DNA from: a virus
Length of the DNA: 20,591 bases
IMG/VR virus record: IMGVR_UViG_3300046542_000343
Location: 1-20,591 of that record
Strand: one strand, 5' to 3'
How positions within the stretch are numbered: position 1 is the stretch's first letter; every line of letters begins with the position of its first letter. Both the position numbers and the translations under genes were made by a program. Positions 19,264 through 20,591 of the stretch are shown here, piece by piece. The notes beneath the pieces were generated by a model. It worked only from the letters and a program-made list of their open reading frames with translations. It had not been told where the DNA came from and searched no databases.

Positions 19264-20591
19264 GCGAAGCGCTCGAGCAACCGTTGGAGATCGAGCTGTT
19301 CGAGGCGTTCGAGTTCCTCCTGTACCCGAAGCGGATCAAGGTGCCGTTTGGTGGCCGGGGCGGCGCCAAGACCGAGGAAATCGCCGAGATCCTGGTGTGG
19401 ATGATGTGGCAGTACGGCACCAAGCTGCTGTGCGCGCGCGAGTTCCAGAACTCGATCGAGGAATCGAGCAAGGCCGTGCTGGAGGCCAAGATCGAGAAGC
19501 TGGGCCTGAGCGAGTTCTTCGACATCCAGAACGACGGCATCTACGGACGCAACGGCTCATGTGCCAAGTTTGTCGGCTTGGCGCGCAATGTCGCCTCGAT
19601 CAAGTCGAAGTTCGGCTACAACATCGTCTGGGTCGAGGAGGCGGAAAACGTCAGCGAGAACAGCTGGAAGGTACTGGTGCCGACCGTCCGAGAGGCGAAC
19701 TCCGAGATCTGGATCAGCTTCAACCCGAACGAGCCCGACGCGCCGACCTACAAACGCTTCGTGCTGCCGTACATCGACCACATCAACGCCGAGATCGCCG
19801 CAGGCCGCCCCGGCGTCTACGAGGACGACTACACCTACGTGCGCAAGGTGTCGTACCGGGACAACCCGCGCTTCCCAGACGTGCTGCGCGTCGAGATGGA
19901 GCGCGACAAGGCCGCCAACTTCAAGAAGTACCTGCACGTCTGGGAAGGCGAGTGCAATGCCGACTACGACGACTCGGTGATCGAGCCGGAATGGATCGAC
20001 GCGGCCATCGACGCGCACAAGAAGCTGAACTACACGCCGCGCGGCGACCGCGTCATCGGTTTCGACCCGGCTGACAGCGGCAGCGACGCCAAGGGCCTAG
20101 CCAAGCGCTACGGCATGCTCGTCCAGGATGTGAAGCGCTGGACCGATGGGGACATTGACGATGCGATCACGCGCACCTTCGACGACGCCTTCGAGCATCG
20201 CGCGAACATCATCGTGTACGACAGCATCGGCGTCGGCGCCGGTGTGAAGGTCGGACTGAAGGAGCGGATCGCCGGTCGCGACATCGATGTGCAGGGTTTC
20301 GGCGCGGGGGACTCGCCCTGGCCCGGCCTGTACGAGAAGGACCGCAAGAACGAGGACGTGTTTCGCAACCTGCGGGCGATGGGCTGGTGGCTGCTGCGCG
20401 ACCGCTTCAAGCGCACCTATGAAGCGCTGGTCAAGGGCGAGTACCACGACCCGGCCACGATGATCAGCCTGTCGAGCGAGATCAAGGACCTGCAGCAGCT
20501 CAAGACGGAGCTGGTCCGCCAGCAGCGCAAGCGCACCGCCGGCTCGAAGATGATCCAGCTGGTCAGCAAGGACGAGATGCGCGCCAGGAAG
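19260..20591 (+). CDS. terL: Terminase large subunit (PBSX/Terminase_3-like), cut by window end
   Basis: This packaging motor ATPase and nuclease is open for 444 codons to the end of the window, so the C-terminus is missing. The ATPase part has a Walker A-type GGRGGAKT at 31-38 and Walker B IVWVEEAEN with Glu126/Glu127. The nuclease part shows Asp269 in VIGFDPADSG and Asp321 in IVYDSIGVG; the last acidic residue should lie beyond the window. ISFNPNEPDAPTYKRF between them is also typical of PBSX-like large terminases. The ATG overlaps the small-subunit stop. Structural genes should follow to the right. Confidence 0.93.
   Translation, partial: MSEALEQPLEIELFEAFEFLLYPKRIKVPFGGRGGAKTEEIAEILVWMMWQYGTKLLCAREFQNSIEESSKAVLEAKIEKLGLSEFFDIQNDGIYGRNGSCAKFVGLARNVASIKSKFGYNIVWVEEAENVSENSWKVLVPTVREANSEIWISFNPNEPDAPTYKRFVLPYIDHINAEIAAGRPGVYEDDYTYVRKVSYRDNPRFPDVLRVEMERDKAANFKKYLHVWEGECNADYDDSVIEPEWIDAAIDAHKKLNYTPRGDRVIGFDPADSGSDAKGLAKRYGMLVQDVKRWTDGDIDDAITRTFDDAFEHRANIIVYDSIGVGAGVKVGLKERIAGRDIDVQGFGAGDSPWPGLYEKDRKNEDVFRNLRAMGWWLLRDRFKRTYEALVKGEYHDPATMISLSSEIKDLQQLKTELVRQQRKRTAGSKMIQLVSKDEMRARK

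Overview
The window is most of a lambda-organised temperate prophage or phage-derived island in a high-GC proteobacterium. Dense GC-ending codon use, the mix of phage families and an orphan type VI secretion (T6SS) cassette suggest a betaproteobacterium such as Oxalobacteraceae or Burkholderiales. That placement is inference; no taxonomic marker gene is present.

Layout. (1) 1-209: a degraded proline-tRNA-like sequence and an AT-rich inverted repeat. (2) 210-1614, minus strand: a T6SS cassette of Hcp, a Rap1a/Tai4-type immunity protein and a Tae4-type amidase effector, with overlapping genes. (3) 1762-9044, minus strand: the early leftward operon. In transcription order it holds a 56-aa protein missing from simple ORF lists, an unknown protein, a winged-helix-like protein, a C5 cytosine methyltransferase, a complete diversity-generating retroelement (DGR), three small or unknown phage proteins including a DUF4224 protein, and a tyrosine integrase. 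(4) 9045-10723: the immunity region, with a LexA-like repressor (CI), a membrane-anchored protein co-transcribed with it, a Cro-like protein, and left and right promoter/operator clusters sharing a 15-bp operator consensus. (5) 10843-17688, plus strand: the early rightward operon, with small proteins, a DUF551 protein, a Tad2 (DUF2829)-containing fusion, a MazG-like enzyme, a DUF4406 protein, O-like and P-like replication proteins and a second tyrosine recombinase. (6) 17965-20591, plus strand: a small membrane protein, a candidate late regulator, a promoter and hairpins, terminase small subunit, and terminase large subunit cut by the window end.

The standout is the DGR: two variable-protein genes with variable repeats VR2 and VR1, then avd, the template repeat TR, and the reverse transcriptase. 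By hand alignment, every substitution between TR and either VR falls on a TR adenine (14 in VR1, 15 in VR2). VR1 also carries a 1-nt insertion that shifts the last part of its gene out of frame. The reverse transcriptase has no good in-frame start below TR, although one extra T in a T5 run would supply one.

Other points of interest: five operator-like sites placed on PL and PR, paired 11-bp palindromes inside the O-like gene that could mark a replication origin, the Tad2 anti-Thoeris candidate, two tyrosine recombinases, the T6SS cassette next to a phage integrase, and a hairpin that could cover the hcp ribosome binding site. Function calls rest on recognised motifs and family knowledge; no database search was run.
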